Assembly (NCBI RefSeq): GCF_040047665.1
Contig: NZ_CP157355.1
Location: 3,519,668 to 3,583,667, forward strand
Length of the DNA stretch: 64,000 nucleotides
Direction: 5' to 3'
Origin: Chitinibacter sp. FCG-7
GTDB taxonomy: Bacteria > Pseudomonadota > Gammaproteobacteria > Burkholderiales > Chitinibacteraceae
The notes under the pieces were generated by a model. That model made no database searches. It was not told the origin of the DNA and was given only the letters and a program-made list of their open reading frames with translations. Shown here piece by piece: positions 36,290 through 46,215 of the stretch (position 1 is its first letter; each line of letters opens with the position of its first letter). The position numbers were made by a program, and so were the translations under genes.

Positions 36290-37176
36290 AGCTTGGCAAC
36301 CACAATGCCTGCCGCTTTGTTTGACCAATCCATCGCCTCGGGCAAATCAAGTCCGGCCGCCAGCATTAGCCCCAAAGTGGCGATCACTGTATCGCCAGCC
36401 CCTGAAACATCAAACACTTCACGGGCCTGCGTGGGCTTGTGAACGACTTCACCTTCCTTAAATAGCGTCATCCCTTCTTCACTGCGCGTCACCAGCAAGG
36501 CAGTCAAATCCAGCTGCTGGCGTAGCGCCTGGGCTTTTTCGGCTAGTTCGGCATCGCCTTTCCACGCGCCTGCTACTTGCCTAAATTCACTGCGATTCGG
36601 AGTGAGCAAGGTCGCGCCACGATAGGCCTGATACTCATCCCCTTTGGGGTCTACCAGCACTGGCTTGCCCGCCGCTCTGGCGATCTGGATCATATCTTGC
36701 ACATGAGTCAGGGTGCCTTTGCCGTAATCGGACAAAATCACAACGTCGGTATCAAGCAGCGATGTTTTGAATTCGTCCAGTTTGGCTGCCAGTATTTCGT
36801 ACCCCGGCAAGTCTTCAAAGTCGATCCGCAACAATTGTTGCTGCCGGGCGAGGACGCGCAATTTCACCGTGGTTGAAATATCCGGATCACGATGAAAACC
36901 TGTTTCAACGCCTGCAGCCAATAATAGTCGCTCCAGGCTATTTCCGGCTTCATCGGCCCCGATCACGGATAGTAGCTTGGCTTGCCCACCCAGCGAGACG
37001 ATATTGCGTGCCACATTGGCCGCACCGCCAGCACGCTCATCGGTTTTGTTGATTTTGGCTACGGGCACCGGGGCCTCGGGCGAAATGCGCTCCACATCGC
37101 CAAACCAGTAGCGATCCAGCATGACATCGCCCACCACCAGCACCCTCGCGGATCTAACTCGGTCTTTCAGTGCCAT
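36253..37176 (-). CDS. hldA: D-glycero-beta-D-manno-heptose-7-phosphate kinase
   Basis: PfkB-family sugar kinase of ADP-heptose synthesis for lipopolysaccharide. The 307-residue protein covers only the kinase half of the fused E. coli HldE: VLVVGDVMLDRYWFGDVERISPEAPVPV, GGAANVARNIVSLGG, LSDYGKGTL, VDPKGDEYQAYRGA and the ATP-site DVSGAGDTVIATL with the catalytic Asp. The adenylyltransferase must be encoded elsewhere. The gene follows pyrF by a 12-base gap. Its last codons lie in a 49-bp element. Confidence 0.93.
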   Translation of the reverse strand: MALKDRVRSARVLVVGDVMLDRYWFGDVERISPEAPVPVAKINKTDERAGGAANVARNIVSLGGQAKLLSVIGADEAGNSLERLLLAAGVETGFHRDPDISTTVKLRVLARQQQLLRIDFEDLPGYEILAAKLDEFKTSLLDTDVVILSDYGKGTLTHVQDMIQIARAAGKPVLVDPKGDEYQAYRGATLLTPNRSEFRQVAGAWKGDAELAEKAQALRQQLDLTALLVTRSEEGMTLFKEGEVVHKPTQAREVFDVSGAGDTVIATLGLMLAAGLDLPEAMDWSNKAAGIVVAKLGTAVASAEELF

Positions 37177-37188
37177 TAGATACCCCGT

Positions 37189-37893
37189 TTAGCCGTGCAA
37201 AGTGGCGTTAATGGCTTGTAAAGTGGCTACCGGATCGGCGCTTTGCGTAATTGGGCGGCCAATCACCAGATAGTCCGACCCTGCTGCAATTGCAGCTGCG
37301 GGCGTCATAATGCGGGTTTGATCGTCAGCCGCGGCATCGGCAGGCCGAATTCCAGGCGTGATCAGTTTGAAATTCTGACCACAAGCTGCTTTCAATAGTG
37401 CAGATTCTTGTGCCGAGCACACGACACCATCCAGACCGCAAGACTGGGTCAGGCGCGCCAGCCGCTCGACCTGCTGCGCGGGCGTCACATTCAAGCCCAA
37501 TTCGGCCAGCTCGTCACCGCCCATACTGGTCAGCACAGTGACCGCAATCAGCAGTGGCCGCTGCGGCAGTTTTTCCAGTGTCTCACGCGTCGTTTCCATC
37601 ATTTTGCGACCACCTGAGGCGTGAACATTCACCATCCAGACACCCAGCTCGGCGGCCATTTTGCAAGCCTGAGCAACCGTATTGGGAATGTCGTGAAATT
37701 TCAAATCCAGAAAAACATCAAAACCTTGCGCAACCAAAGCTTCTACCAGTTGCGGGCCAGATGCAGTGAACAACTCTTTGCCCACTTTTAGGCGACACAA
37801 TTGCGGTGTAACCGTTTTGGCAAAGGCCAAAGCTGCAGCCGCATCAGGATAGTCAAGCGCAACAACAACGCGTGGATCTAAAGACATACTCAA
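37189..37893 (-). CDS. pyrF: Orotidine 5'-phosphate decarboxylase
   Basis: Makes UMP from OMP in pyrimidine synthesis. The 234-residue protein has the catalytic [12 protein letters not shown] (Lys-Asp array) near residue 62, [12 protein letters not shown], and the phosphate-binding [12 protein letters not shown] near the end. Placement between lapB and hldA is seen in several betaproteobacteria. Confidence 0.96.
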   Translation of the reverse strand: MSMSLDPRVVVALDYPDAAAALAFAKTVTPQLCRLKVGKELFTASGPQLVEALVAQGFDVFLDLKFHDIPNTVAQACKMAAELGVWMVNVHASGGRKMMETTRETLEKLPQRPLLIAVTVLTSMGGDELAELGLNVTPAQQVERLARLTQSCGLDGVVCSAQESALLKAACGQNFKLITPGIRPADAAADDQTRIMTPAAAIAAGSDYLVIGRPITQSADPVATLQAINATLHG

Positions 37894-37978
37894 TTACTCT
37901 TTTTAAATTTAACTAGCCAGACAAAATTGGTCATACACGGCTTGAACAACACTGCCGCAAGGCCGTGCAAGGTCATAT

Positions 37979-39154
37979 TTATTCGTTTAGGTTTCGACGT
38001 TTTCCGCGGATAGGCGCATACGTTTCCCAGCCATTGCAGCCGGGGCAGTGCCAGAAAAACTGCCGGGTTTTAAAGCCGCATTCACGGCAGTAATACATGC
38101 TGTGCTCGCGCGTATTATCGTGCAGCAGCTTGCCGATCAGCTCGATTTCCGGCTTTTGATCATCCGGAGCAACCAATAAATGCGCCTCAAGCAGCTTGCG
38201 TAAACCCGGCATGGATGGTGAATCACGTAATCGCTCACGAACAAACAGATGCGCCGCCTCAACGCCCTTCGAAGCAATTAGATGCTCGTAGATCAGATCA
38301 ATCACATCGAGCTCTGGGTAGCGCTGTAAAAAACGGATCAGCAGCGCAATGCCCTCTTCTAGCTGGTCGAGTTTTTCGTAAGCATTCATCAGGTTGCGAG
38401 CAACCAGTGACAAATAACTGGCGTCTTGCGTCTCAATCAATAGCAATTGATCAATTGCGCCCTGATAGTCTTGCTTGCCAAATAAGATTTCGCCCAGCAT
38501 GAGTCTAGCCCTGACACAGGGGCGGTGCACATTGAGTGCGTTTTCCAGATAGTTCTGTGCCTGTTCGGTTTGATTGCGAATCAGAGCGGCAGCGGCAAGC
38601 TCACATTTGAACTGCGCAATTTCATGCTGATAGGTGTGACTTTCATCGCGCAGCTGCTCAGCAATCTCGATTGCTTTTTGCCACTCATGTTCCTGCTGGT
38701 AGATCGCGAGCAGCTCAACACGGGCCGCTTTGGCGGCATTGGTACCTGATAGCTCGTGCAGCAGATTTTCCGCCCGATCAAATAGGCCTGACTTGATAAA
38801 ATCAATCGCCAAATCAAGTTGCGCCTGCTCTTTTTGCGGAATGGTCAAATCTCGGCGAGCCAGAAGCTTCTGATGCATGCGAATAGCGCGCTCAAGCTCA
38901 CCCCGGCGCCGAAAGAGGTGCCCCAGGGTAAATTGCAGCTCGATTGTTTCTTCATGCTGTTTGGCAATATCAACATAGACTTCAATCGCCTTATTGGTTT
39001 CGCCCGATAATAAGTGATTCAGTCCTTTGAAATAGGCACTGGGTAGTGATTTGCTTTGGGCAATAACATGCTTGATATCAACCCGGGCAGCAAGCCAGCC
39101 TAGGCCAAAAAATAGCGGCAGAATAATCAGCCACCAGAATTGAATTTCTATCAT
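37979..39154 (-). CDS. lapB: Lipopolysaccharide assembly protein LapB (YciM)
   Basis: Regulates LpxC turnover and LPS amount at the inner membrane. The 391-residue protein has one N-terminal membrane segment (FWWLIILPLFFGLGWLAAR), about nine TPR-like repeats (residues 35-350) and a C-terminal rubredoxin-type metal site with two CxxC pairs (YYCRECGFK and WHCPGCNGW). LapA lies two bases upstream in the same operon. Confidence 0.95.
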   Translation of the reverse strand: MIEIQFWWLIILPLFFGLGWLAARVDIKHVIAQSKSLPSAYFKGLNHLLSGETNKAIEVYVDIAKQHEETIELQFTLGHLFRRRGELERAIRMHQKLLARRDLTIPQKEQAQLDLAIDFIKSGLFDRAENLLHELSGTNAAKAARVELLAIYQQEHEWQKAIEIAEQLRDESHTYQHEIAQFKCELAAAALIRNQTEQAQNYLENALNVHRPCVRARLMLGEILFGKQDYQGAIDQLLLIETQDASYLSLVARNLMNAYEKLDQLEEGIALLIRFLQRYPELDVIDLIYEHLIASKGVEAAHLFVRERLRDSPSMPGLRKLLEAHLLVAPDDQKPEIELIGKLLHDNTREHSMYYCRECGFKTRQFFWHCPGCNGWETYAPIRGKRRNLNE

Positions 39155-39156
39155 TA

Positions 39157-39459
39157 TTAAATGGCGTCTTTGGGTTGTTCAAGGGTTTGATCTGCTTGGA
39201 CTGGGTGCATATTGACCCGGCTTTTTAATTCTTTGCGCAATTGAACCAATTCACGACGTAGACGAAACACCTGCCCGAGGCTGGCAAGCAAGCCAAATGT
39301 TGCGCCAACCACAAAAAAGATCAGCAAAATCATGGCCAGTGGCGCATTCCAGCTATACCCCAGGAAAAAGTTCAAATCAATGGGTGCTGCATTATGCATC
39401 GCAAAGCCAAACAGCATGGCAAAAATTAGAAATTTAAGAGCCCAGCCTAAATAATGCAT
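39157..39459 (-). CDS. lapA: Lipopolysaccharide assembly protein LapA
   Basis: A 100-residue membrane protein with two hydrophobic helices (KFLIFAMLFGFAMHNAAPI and MILLIFFVVGATFGLLASL) of the DUF1049/LapA family, followed by a basic cytoplasmic coil. It works with LapB. The pair follows ihfB and rpsA, as in E. coli-type neighbourhoods. Confidence 0.9.
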   Translation of the reverse strand: MHYLGWALKFLIFAMLFGFAMHNAAPIDLNFFLGYSWNAPLAMILLIFFVVGATFGLLASLGQVFRLRRELVQLRKELKSRVNMHPVQADQTLEQPKDAI

Positions 39460-39525
39460 TCGTCAAACTCCTGTTGTTTTGCCAATATTGTAGCTTATAT
39501 TTGCTTTGCGCCTGAGTTGGCGCCA

Positions 39526-39557
39526 ATAAAAAAGGCGACATCGAAGATGTCGCCTTT
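39526..39557 (-). terminator. Terminator after ihfB
   Basis: Reverse-strand GGCGACATC-ttcg-ATGTCGCC followed by TTTTTTATTGG, 17 bases after the ihfB stop. It separates ihfB from lapA. Confidence 0.92.
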
Positions 39558-39573
39558 TATTTAGCACTTGCGT

Positions 39574-39858
39574 TTACGCTTCTGAATCGACGCGTTCACG
39601 CAGTTCTTTACCCGCTTTGAAGTGCGGCACAAATTTCTCCGGCACCGATACTTTGGTGCCCGATTTAGGGTTGCGCCCCACGCGTGGCGGGCGGTAGTTC
39701 AGGTCGAAGCTGCCAAATCCGCGGATTTCGATACGTTGACCCTGCGCAAGGCTACGCGCCATTGCATCGAGCATCGTCTTCACGGCTAACTCCGCATCTT
39801 TGGCTACCAGCTGTGGATAGCGTTCGGCCAGTTTTGCGATGAGTTCTGACTTGGTCAT
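39574..39858 (-). CDS. ihfB: Integration host factor subunit beta
   Basis: Nucleoid-associated DNA-bending protein, 94 residues, partner of IHF-alpha. It starts [17 protein letters not shown] and has [26 protein letters not shown], the beta-arm with the intercalating proline. It follows rpsA by 25 bases, a conserved gene pair. Confidence 0.96.
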   Translation of the reverse strand: MTKSELIAKLAERYPQLVAKDAELAVKTMLDAMARSLAQGQRIEIRGFGSFDLNYRPPRVGRNPKSGTKVSVPEKFVPHFKAGKELRERVDSEA

Positions 39859-39883
39859 ATTCTACTGCAATCCTTTTGAAGGC

Positions 39884-41578
39884 TTATTCAGCAGAACCTG
39901 ACAACTTAGCTTTCAACAATGCACCCAAGCTTGTTGTGCCAGCATTGCCTTCGATAGTAGAAGACAGCTTGCTCATCGCTTCTGATTGGTCAGCAGAGTC
40001 TTTCGCTTTGATCGACAAGTTGATAGTACGAGTTTTACGATCAACGTTGATGATCTGAGCTTCAACTTCATCACCTTCTTTCAGAACGGTGCGGATGTCT
40101 TCAACGCGGTCGCGTGAAACTTCGGTCGAACGCAGGTAGCCTTCAACTTCTTCAGACAATGTAACTACAGCGCCTTTAGCGTCGAGGGATTTAACGATAC
40201 CCTTAACGATTGCACCTTTGTCTGATTGAGAGATGAAGTTGTTGAATGGATCACCTTCCATCTGTTTGATGCCGAGGCTGATGCGCTCTTTCTCAACGTC
40301 GATAGACAGAACCATCGCTTCAACTTCGTCGCCTTTCTTGAAGTTGCGAACTGCTTCTTCGCCTGGAACATTCCAAGACAGGTCAGACAAGTGAACCAGA
40401 CCGTCGATACCGCCAGCCAAGCCAACAAACACGCCGAAATCGGTGATCGATTTGATCGCGCCTTTCAGTTTGTCGCCTTTCTTGAAGTTAGCAGCGAAAT
40501 CGTCCCATGGATTAGCCATGCACTGTTTCATGCCCAAGCTGATACGGCGTTTGTCTTCGTCGATATCCAGGATCATCACTTCAACTTCATCACCCAAAGA
40601 AACCACTTTAGATGGGTGAACGTTTTTGTTAGTCCAATCCATTTCAGAAACGTGTACCAGACCTTCGATACCTTGTTCGATTTCTACGAACGAACCGTAG
40701 TCAGTCAGGTTGGTGACTTTACCGAACATGCGAGTGCCTGATGGGTAACGACGTGACAGACCCACCCATGGATCTTCGCCCAATTGTTTCAGGCCGAGAG
40801 ATACACGGTTTTTATCTTGATCAAATTTCAGAACTTTAGCTTCAAGTTCATCACCCACTGCCAATACTTCAGATGGGTGTTTAACACGGCGCCAAGCCAG
40901 GTCAGTGATGTGCAGCAGACCATCGATACCGCCCAAGTCAACGAATGCACCGTAGTCAGTGATATTTTTAACGATACCCTTAACGATCGAACCTTCTTTC
41001 AAGGTTTCTAGCAGTTTCTGACGCTCTTCGCCCAGAGAATCTTCCAGAACGGCGCGACGAGAAACTACAACGTTATTACGTTTGCGATCAAGTTTGATTA
41101 CTTTGAATTCAACTTGTTTGCCTTCGTAAGGAGTCGTGTCTTTTACTGGACGAATGTCAACCAGTGAACCTGGCAAGAAAGCGCGCAGACCGTTAACCAT
41201 CACAGTCAGGCCGCCTTTAACTTTACCGGAAATAACGCCAGACATGATTTCGCCACGTTCCAGGCAGTCTTCCAATTCGATCCAAGAAGCCAGACGTTTG
41301 GCTTTTTCGCGAGAAAGCTTAGTTTCGCCGTAACCGTTTTCGAGGCTATCGATTGCAACTGGTACGAAATCACCGATCTTAACGTCAACTTCGCCGTTGT
41401 CGTTTTTGAACTCTTCCAGAGGAATCAGTGATTCAGATTTCAGACCTGCATTTACAGTAACAAAGTTGCTGTCGATGCCTACAACCTCGGCAGTAATCAC
41501 TTCACCCGAACGCATTTCTTGACGGGTTAGGCTTTCCTCAAACAGGGCTGCAAAGCTTTCCATAGTAGCGGTAGTCAT
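39884..41578 (-). CDS. rpsA: 30S ribosomal protein S1
   Basis: Ribosomal protein that brings mRNA to the 30S subunit. The 564-residue protein contains six S1 (OB-fold) repeats; repeats 3-6 show the consensus GxVxxIxDYGxFVxLxxGIxGLxHxSDLSW. Length and order are typical. The 222-bp leader (41579-41800) probably holds the promoter and the autoregulatory mRNA site, and also the cmk terminator. Confidence 0.97.
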   Translation of the reverse strand: MTTATMESFAALFEESLTRQEMRSGEVITAEVVGIDSNFVTVNAGLKSESLIPLEEFKNDNGEVDVKIGDFVPVAIDSLENGYGETKLSREKAKRLASWIELEDCLERGEIMSGVISGKVKGGLTVMVNGLRAFLPGSLVDIRPVKDTTPYEGKQVEFKVIKLDRKRNNVVVSRRAVLEDSLGEERQKLLETLKEGSIVKGIVKNITDYGAFVDLGGIDGLLHITDLAWRRVKHPSEVLAVGDELEAKVLKFDQDKNRVSLGLKQLGEDPWVGLSRRYPSGTRMFGKVTNLTDYGSFVEIEQGIEGLVHVSEMDWTNKNVHPSKVVSLGDEVEVMILDIDEDKRRISLGMKQCMANPWDDFAANFKKGDKLKGAIKSITDFGVFVGLAGGIDGLVHLSDLSWNVPGEEAVRNFKKGDEVEAMVLSIDVEKERISLGIKQMEGDPFNNFISQSDKGAIVKGIVKSLDAKGAVVTLSEEVEGYLRSTEVSRDRVEDIRTVLKEGDEVEAQIINVDRKTRTINLSIKAKDSADQSEAMSKLSSTIEGNAGTTSLGALLKAKLSGSAE

Positions 41579-41684
41579 TAGTGGAAAATTCCATTTGCTG
41601 TCGAAACCAATCCAAACCTAGATTTGAACCAGCCACAGCGGGTTAGTTAGTCAAAACCAGAACACAAAAGGTGAGCTGGCTAAT

Positions 41685-41721
41685 AGAAAAGCCCGAACAC
41701 AATTGGTACTGTGCTGCGGGC
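41685..41721 (-). terminator. Terminator or attenuator between cmk and rpsA
   Basis: Reverse-strand stem GCCCG-(c)-AGCACA / TGTGTT-CGGGC with a loop of seven bases, followed by TTTTCTATT. It lies 80 bases after the cmk stop and 107 before rpsA. Confidence 0.7.
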
Positions 41722-41800
41722 AAACAGCCAATTTAGCAAAACCTAAATTGGAATCTGAGCATTCTAAAGAAAAATACTTATTTGATCAAGTGTTTAGCAC

Positions 41801-42466
41801 TTATTTTCTCTGGCTCCACCATAGCAAAACCTGTGCCACCGCAGCATCGATGCCCATCTCAGTTGTATCAAGTAAGTAAGCGTCATTCGCTTGCGCCAAT
41901 GGTGCTACGGCGCGCGCTCGATCTCGCTCATCGCGCGCCTCCAGATCGGCCGTAATCACCGCCAAATCGGCACCTTCACCACGAGTAATCAATTGCTTGT
42001 AACGCCGCTCGGCACGCGCACTAGCACTGGCGGTGAGAAAAATTTTCAGCGGCGCAACAGGAAAAACGACTGAAGCCATATCGCGCCCGTCGGCGACCAG
42101 CCCCGGCGCATTGGCAAACGCTTGCTGGCGTGCTAGCAAGGCGGCCCGCACTTTCGGCAAGGCGGCAATTTGCGACGCTCCCGAGCCGATTTCTTCGCTA
42201 CGGATCGTGTTGCTAACGTCGACGCCTGCCAGTAAAATGGTTTCTCCGTTAAATACTACATCCAGGTATTGAGCTGTAGACGATACTGCATCTTCGTCAG
42301 ACCAAGATACCCCTTGTTGCTGCGCTGCCAGCGCCGTTAAGCGGTAGATCGCACCCGAATCCAGATAATGAAAGCCCAGTGCTTGAGCAACACGCTGGGC
42401 AACTGTGCCTTTGCCGGAAGCGGATGGGCCGTCGATGGCAATTACAGGAATCGGGTTCTGCGTCAT
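41801..42466 (-). CDS. cmk: Cytidylate kinase
   Basis: Phosphorylates CMP and dCMP. The 221-residue protein has the P-loop IDGPSASGKGTVAQRVA, YLDSGAIYR, the DGRDMASVVFP segment and RERDRARAVAPL near the C-terminus (usually written RDxxRxxAPL). It precedes rpsA as in most proteobacteria. A 49-bp element match lies at 42264-42312. Confidence 0.96.
   Translation of the reverse strand: MTQNPIPVIAIDGPSASGKGTVAQRVAQALGFHYLDSGAIYRLTALAAQQQGVSWSDEDAVSSTAQYLDVVFNGETILLAGVDVSNTIRSEEIGSGASQIAALPKVRAALLARQQAFANAPGLVADGRDMASVVFPVAPLKIFLTASASARAERRYKQLITRGEGADLAVITADLEARDERDRARAVAPLAQANDAYLLDTTEMGIDAAVAQVLLWWSQRK
42264..42312. repeat. 49-bp element match inside cmk
   Basis: AGGTATTGAGCTGTAG on the left is 14/16 identical to the consensus arm; the right end is AGATACCC. 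It encodes GVSWSDEDAVSSTAQYL on the reverse strand, a part of cytidylate kinase that is variable in sequence but not in length. Confidence 0.65.
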
Positions 42467-42496
42467 ATCGGTCTCGTGGTGTTAAGTTCGTCGCTA

Positions 42497-42523
42497 ATAA
42501 AAAGGCCGGAAAACATTCCGGCC
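42497..42523 (-). terminator. Terminator after the aldo/keto reductase gene
   Basis: Reverse-strand GGCCGGAA-tgtt-TTCCGGCC followed by TTTTTATTAG, 28 bases after the stop. Confidence 0.9.
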
Positions 42524-42550
42524 GTCATTGTAGCGATTTAAATGATGCGC

Positions 42551-43540
42551 TTAAACCTGCTGCAGAATCAATTCAATCTGTTTTAATTCGTCAGCATTAA
42601 AAGCCAGATTACTTACTGCGCCTACATTTTCCTCGATTTGTGCTACCCGGCTCGCGCCAATAATCACCGATGTTACCGTTTGCAAGGCCCATGCCAGCGA
42701 CATTTGCGCTAGCGATTGGCCGCGAGCAAGTGCAATCTCGTTCAGCGCCTTGATTTGCGCCAGCCGCAATTCGACTTTATCGCTAGTCAGAAAATGGTTT
42801 TGCACGTCTGCGGCACGCGAATCGGCCGGAATGCCGTTCAGATAGCGATCGGTCAATAGCCCCTGCGCCAACGGGCAAAACGCGATACTGCCGATTTGCT
42901 CCTGGCGCAAGACATCGGTTAAGCCATTTTCTATCCAGCGATCAAACATCGAGAACGAAGGCTGATGAATCAGGCACGGCGTGCCAAGCTCTTTTAGCAC
43001 TTTGGCCGCAATAGCGGTTTCCTCAGCTGAATACGATGAAATACCAACGTACAGCGCCTTCCCTTGGCGCACCAGGCTATCGAGCGCACCCATTGTTTCT
43101 TCAATCGGCGTATCTGGGTCTGGCCGGTGTGAGTAGAAAATATCGACGTAATCGAGCCCCATGCGTTTCAGGCTTTGATCACAGCTGGCAATCAGGTATT
43201 TGCGGCTACCCAAATCGCCATAGGGGCCTGGCCACATTTCCCAGCCCGCCTTACTGCTGATGATCAGCTCATCGCGATACACCGCCAGATCGGTTTTTAG
43301 CAAACGCCCCATCGTTTCTTCGGCTGCGCCGGGCTTGGGGCCGTAATTATTCGCCAGATCAAAATGCGTAATACCCAGATCGAAAGCACGCAGCACCATC
43401 GCGCGGCTATTATCGAATGGTTTGTTGTCGCCAAAATTGTGCCACATGCCCAAAGACAGGGCCGGTAGTTTCAGGCCGCTGCGACCACAGCGACGGTAAG
43501 GCATCGTTTCATAGCGATTTGAAGCAGCTTGATAAGTCAT
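42551..43540 (-). CDS. yghZ: Aldo/keto reductase, L-glyceraldehyde-3-phosphate reductase type
   Basis: A 329-residue NADPH-dependent aldo/keto reductase closely patterned on E. coli YghZ (Gpr): YRRCGRSGLKLPALSLGMWHNFGD, catalytic DLANNYGP (Asp, Tyr) and KAGWEMWPGPYG with the catalytic Lys, then YSHRPDPDTP with His. The ATG at 43540 has AAGGA six bases upstream. It starts just after tyrA's end (the stop of tyrA lies at 43561), a likely operon. Confidence 0.9.
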   Translation of the reverse strand: MTYQAASNRYETMPYRRCGRSGLKLPALSLGMWHNFGDNKPFDNSRAMVLRAFDLGITHFDLANNYGPKPGAAEETMGRLLKTDLAVYRDELIISSKAGWEMWPGPYGDLGSRKYLIASCDQSLKRMGLDYVDIFYSHRPDPDTPIEETMGALDSLVRQGKALYVGISSYSAEETAIAAKVLKELGTPCLIHQPSFSMFDRWIENGLTDVLRQEQIGSIAFCPLAQGLLTDRYLNGIPADSRAADVQNHFLTSDKVELRLAQIKALNEIALARGQSLAQMSLAWALQTVTSVIIGASRVAQIEENVGAVSNLAFNADELKQIELILQQV

Positions 43541-43560
43541 CACAATCCTTGGCGGAGTAA

Positions 43561-44439
43561 TCAAATGCGTTTTTTGCCCCAGGCACTACGCGCCTGACTG
43601 GCCTGATTAATGTATTCGGTTAATGCGTCCGACTCGCCGACCTCAATGAGCGCAATCAGCGACTGCAGCTGCGCCACATTGGCTCGCAAATCAGTCAGGA
43701 TTGCATCCCGATTGGCCAGTGTAATGTCGCGCCACATTTCCGGGTGTGATCCAGCGATGCGAGTAAAGTCACGAAAACCGGTGCCGGCAAAATCCAGACA
43801 CTGCTCGCCATTATCCTTACCCAGCACAGCATTCATATAGGCGAAAGACACTAGATGCGGTACATGGCTAACCGCAGCAAAAACGCCATCGTGCGTTGCG
43901 GCGTCCATTTCATAAACAATCGCCCCGCAGGCCTGCCATAGCGTGCGCACCGTTCCCAGAGCCTCAGCCGAGGTTTCCGCCAAGGGCGTCAAAACAATGC
44001 GACGACCTTCATACAGGCCATACGTTGCTGCGCTTGCGCCCGACAAATCGGAACCTGCAATCGGATGCCCCGGCACGCAGCTTGCCAGCTGATTGGGCAA
44101 AAATTGCCGGTAGAGCGCGCAAACATCCTGCTTGGTTGAGCCGCCATCAGTCACAATGCAGTGCGGCGGCAAATGTGGCGCAATCTGTGCCATCAGCGCG
44201 TCCATCTGGCCGACTGGTGTACCGAGAAACACCAGATCAGCGCCCTGCACGGCTTGCGCTGCGTCATGGCTGGCGACATCAATCACCCGCAACTCAATTG
44301 CACGAGCCAGATTAGCCGCATTGCGACCAACGCCGACCACTTCGCCAACCAATCGCGCCCGCTTAAGCGCCAGCGAGAAAGAGCCACCAATCAAGCCTGT
44401 ACCCAGCAGAACCAGTTTGTTGATTTTTTGGGCGCTCAT
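43561..44439 (-). CDS. tyrA: Prephenate dehydrogenase
   Basis: Oxidative decarboxylation of prephenate toward tyrosine. The 292-residue protein has the NAD(P) motif LVLLGTGLIGGSFSLAL, VFLGTPVGQM, TDGGSTKQDVC, the substrate site PGHPIAGSDLSG and DAATHDGVFAAVSHVPHLVSF. No chorismate mutase or ACT domain is fused. The ATG at 44439 overlaps the stop of the META-domain gene (ATGA). Confidence 0.94.
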   Translation of the reverse strand: MSAQKINKLVLLGTGLIGGSFSLALKRARLVGEVVGVGRNAANLARAIELRVIDVASHDAAQAVQGADLVFLGTPVGQMDALMAQIAPHLPPHCIVTDGGSTKQDVCALYRQFLPNQLASCVPGHPIAGSDLSGASAATYGLYEGRRIVLTPLAETSAEALGTVRTLWQACGAIVYEMDAATHDGVFAAVSHVPHLVSFAYMNAVLGKDNGEQCLDFAGTGFRDFTRIAGSHPEMWRDITLANRDAILTDLRANVAQLQSLIALIEVGESDALTEYINQASQARSAWGKKRI

Positions 44440-45107
44440 CGGCTTGATAACACTTTGACTAGACTGGTTTTGATGCTGCTGGCATCGGCTGGCGGATTGG
44501 CAATCTGCTCCTCGCGCACCTTCAACTTGTAGCGCTTGCCTTCTTGCCAATCAAAACCGGTGATCTCGCCATAAAAATTGAGCCACTGGCTATTTTTGCT
44601 GGTTTTATGTTGCAGACACTGCGTTTTCATTACGCCTGCGACGCAATCTTTCTTGCGTGGCCCCACCCAGATCACCTTCTCAACGGGCTTGGCAATCAGT
44701 ATAAATTGCAGCGATTGATTAGCCTGATCACGCAAAACCAGGCCCGATGGTGCTATGCGTTCAAGCGCACTAGCTCGATTTAAGGCATTTAAGAATGCCT
44801 GCTCTTGCTGCATTACTGCCGGGTACGGGCACAGTTTGCGCGTGCTGGCGACAGGACCAATGCGCAGTGGCTCGGCAGTCAGTTTGCTGTGAAAACGGTT
44901 ACAACCGGCAAAACCGGACAGTTTGCCATCGGCCGAAATTGTCAGCGTAATGGCTGCTTGATCAAATGATGAAACAGGCTGGGCGTTCAGCTCGACCAAT
45001 TGATACTTACCAGTCAGCTGAGTCGCCGCCGTGGTACTCGTGGCACTGGCTACAGTGGCAGTCTGCAGGCTGGCTAGAGCCGCCAGAGTCAGCATTAATT
45101 TATTCAT
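44436..45107 (-). CDS. META domain (HslJ-like) and DUF4377 protein
   Basis: A 223-residue secreted protein with a signal peptide (MLTLAALASLQTATVASA-T). Residues 32-125 match a META/HslJ domain (LTGKYQLVELNAQPV, GFAGCNRFHSKL, CPYPAVMQQEQAFLNAL). Residues 135-205 resemble DUF4377 (KDCVAGVMKTQCLQ, FYGEITGFDWQEGKRYKLKV). HslJ-type proteins are linked to stress or novobiocin resistance, but the function here is unknown. Translation is coupled to tyrA by overlap. Confidence 0.85.
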   Translation of the reverse strand: MNKLMLTLAALASLQTATVASATSTTAATQLTGKYQLVELNAQPVSSFDQAAITLTISADGKLSGFAGCNRFHSKLTAEPLRIGPVASTRKLCPYPAVMQQEQAFLNALNRASALERIAPSGLVLRDQANQSLQFILIAKPVEKVIWVGPRKKDCVAGVMKTQCLQHKTSKNSQWLNFYGEITGFDWQEGKRYKLKVREEQIANPPADASSIKTSLVKVLSSR

Positions 45108-45131
45108 ATTTTTCCTAGCGTATTTTTAGGC

Positions 45132-46148
45132 TTAGATGGAACGGCCCACTGCCAGCGCAATCGCGCCCAAGGTGGTCATCAGCTCGTTCAGTTGCGGCGG
45201 CGACAGCGCCTGATCGGCGTCGCACCAGGCCTCGGCTGGGTTGGGGTGCATTTCGATCAGCAGGCCATCCGCACCAGCGGCTACCGCCGCTAGCGCCAGC
45301 GCAGGCACCATCCAGGCTTTGCCGCCCGCGTGGCTTGGGTCAACAATCACTGGCAGATGCGTTTCGCGCTTTAAAACCGGTATCGCCGTCACATCGAGCA
45401 CATTACGGTACGCAGTTTCAAACGTGCGGATGCCGCGCTCGCAGAAAATAATATTGTGATTGCCGCCTGCGGCAATGTATTCGGCGGCCATCAGCCATTC
45501 GTTAATGGTGGCTGACAAGCCGCGCTTGAGAATAATCGGCTTGTTGACGCGCCCTACTTCTTTGAGCAAGTCAAAATTTTGCATATTGCGCGCGCCGATC
45601 TGGATGACGTCAACGTCGTATTCCATAAAGGTATCGAGCATGCGTACGTCCATCAGCTCGGTCACGATAGGCAGATTGTGACGTCTGGCTGCCGTTTGGA
45701 ACATCTCCAAGCCCTCGACACCCAGGCCCTGAAATGCATACGGGCTCGTTCGCGGCTTGAAAGCGCCACCACGCATCAACCGGCAGCCTGCTGCGGCCAC
45801 ACCAGCGGCGGCTTCGTCCATTTGCGGCTGCGTTTCAATCGAGCAAGGCCCGCCAATCACTTGAATTTGCTGGCCACCCAGCGGGATGCCGCAAATCTGG
45901 ATAATCGAGCCCGCCGGATGCGTATCGCGCGATACGATTTTGTATTGCTTCATGATCCGCGTGACACGCTCGACGCCGGGCAGGATTTCAAAGCGCGAAG
46001 CATCCAGCAGGTCTTCGTCACCCATCGCACCAATAATCACCAGCTCCGAGCCACGCGAAACATGTTCTTTGAGGCCGGACTCACGAATCAGGCCGACCAC
46101 GGCGGCCACCTGCGCATCGGTGGCCGAAAGTTTCATTACAATAATCAT
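45132..46148 (-). CDS. aroF: 3-deoxy-7-phosphoheptulonate synthase (type I-beta, with N-terminal ferredoxin-like domain)
   Basis: First enzyme of the shikimate pathway. The 338-residue protein has an ACT/ferredoxin-like N-terminal domain (residues 1-70) and the barrel with QVIGGPCSIET, RGGAFKPRTSPYAFQG, IGARNMQNF, LKRGLSATINEW, CERGIRTFE, VDPSHAGGK and IEMHPNPAEAWCDA. This matches the AroAI-beta type (Thermotoga/Bacillus-like) rather than the E. coli AroFGH type. The ATG at 46148 has AAAGGACG upstream. Confidence 0.92.
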   Translation of the reverse strand: MIIVMKLSATDAQVAAVVGLIRESGLKEHVSRGSELVIIGAMGDEDLLDASRFEILPGVERVTRIMKQYKIVSRDTHPAGSIIQICGIPLGGQQIQVIGGPCSIETQPQMDEAAAGVAAAGCRLMRGGAFKPRTSPYAFQGLGVEGLEMFQTAARRHNLPIVTELMDVRMLDTFMEYDVDVIQIGARNMQNFDLLKEVGRVNKPIILKRGLSATINEWLMAAEYIAAGGNHNIIFCERGIRTFETAYRNVLDVTAIPVLKRETHLPVIVDPSHAGGKAWMVPALALAAVAAGADGLLIEMHPNPAEAWCDADQALSPPQLNELMTTLGAIALAVGRSI

Positions 46149-46165
46149 TGCACGTCCTTTTTTCT

Positions 46166-46214
46166 GGGTATATGCCGCTAGTCTAGTGCTGATCAGCCCT
46201 GCAAGCCAATACCC
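46166..46214. repeat. 49-bp GGGTAT-N37-ATACCC element, copy 9
   Basis: GGGTATATGCCGCTAG and GCAAGCCAATACCC, spacing exact. It fills the gap between the MFS transporter stop (46216) and the DAHP synthase start, so it sits in the leader or promoter of the synthase if that gene is transcribed alone. Confidence 0.85.
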
Positions 46215-46215
46215 T

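Noticed and set aside
40197..40202. GATACCCTTAACG motifs repeated in rpsA
   Set aside because: They follow from repeated protein sequence (GIVKN/GIVKS) of the S1 domains, and no GGTAT lies at the right distance.
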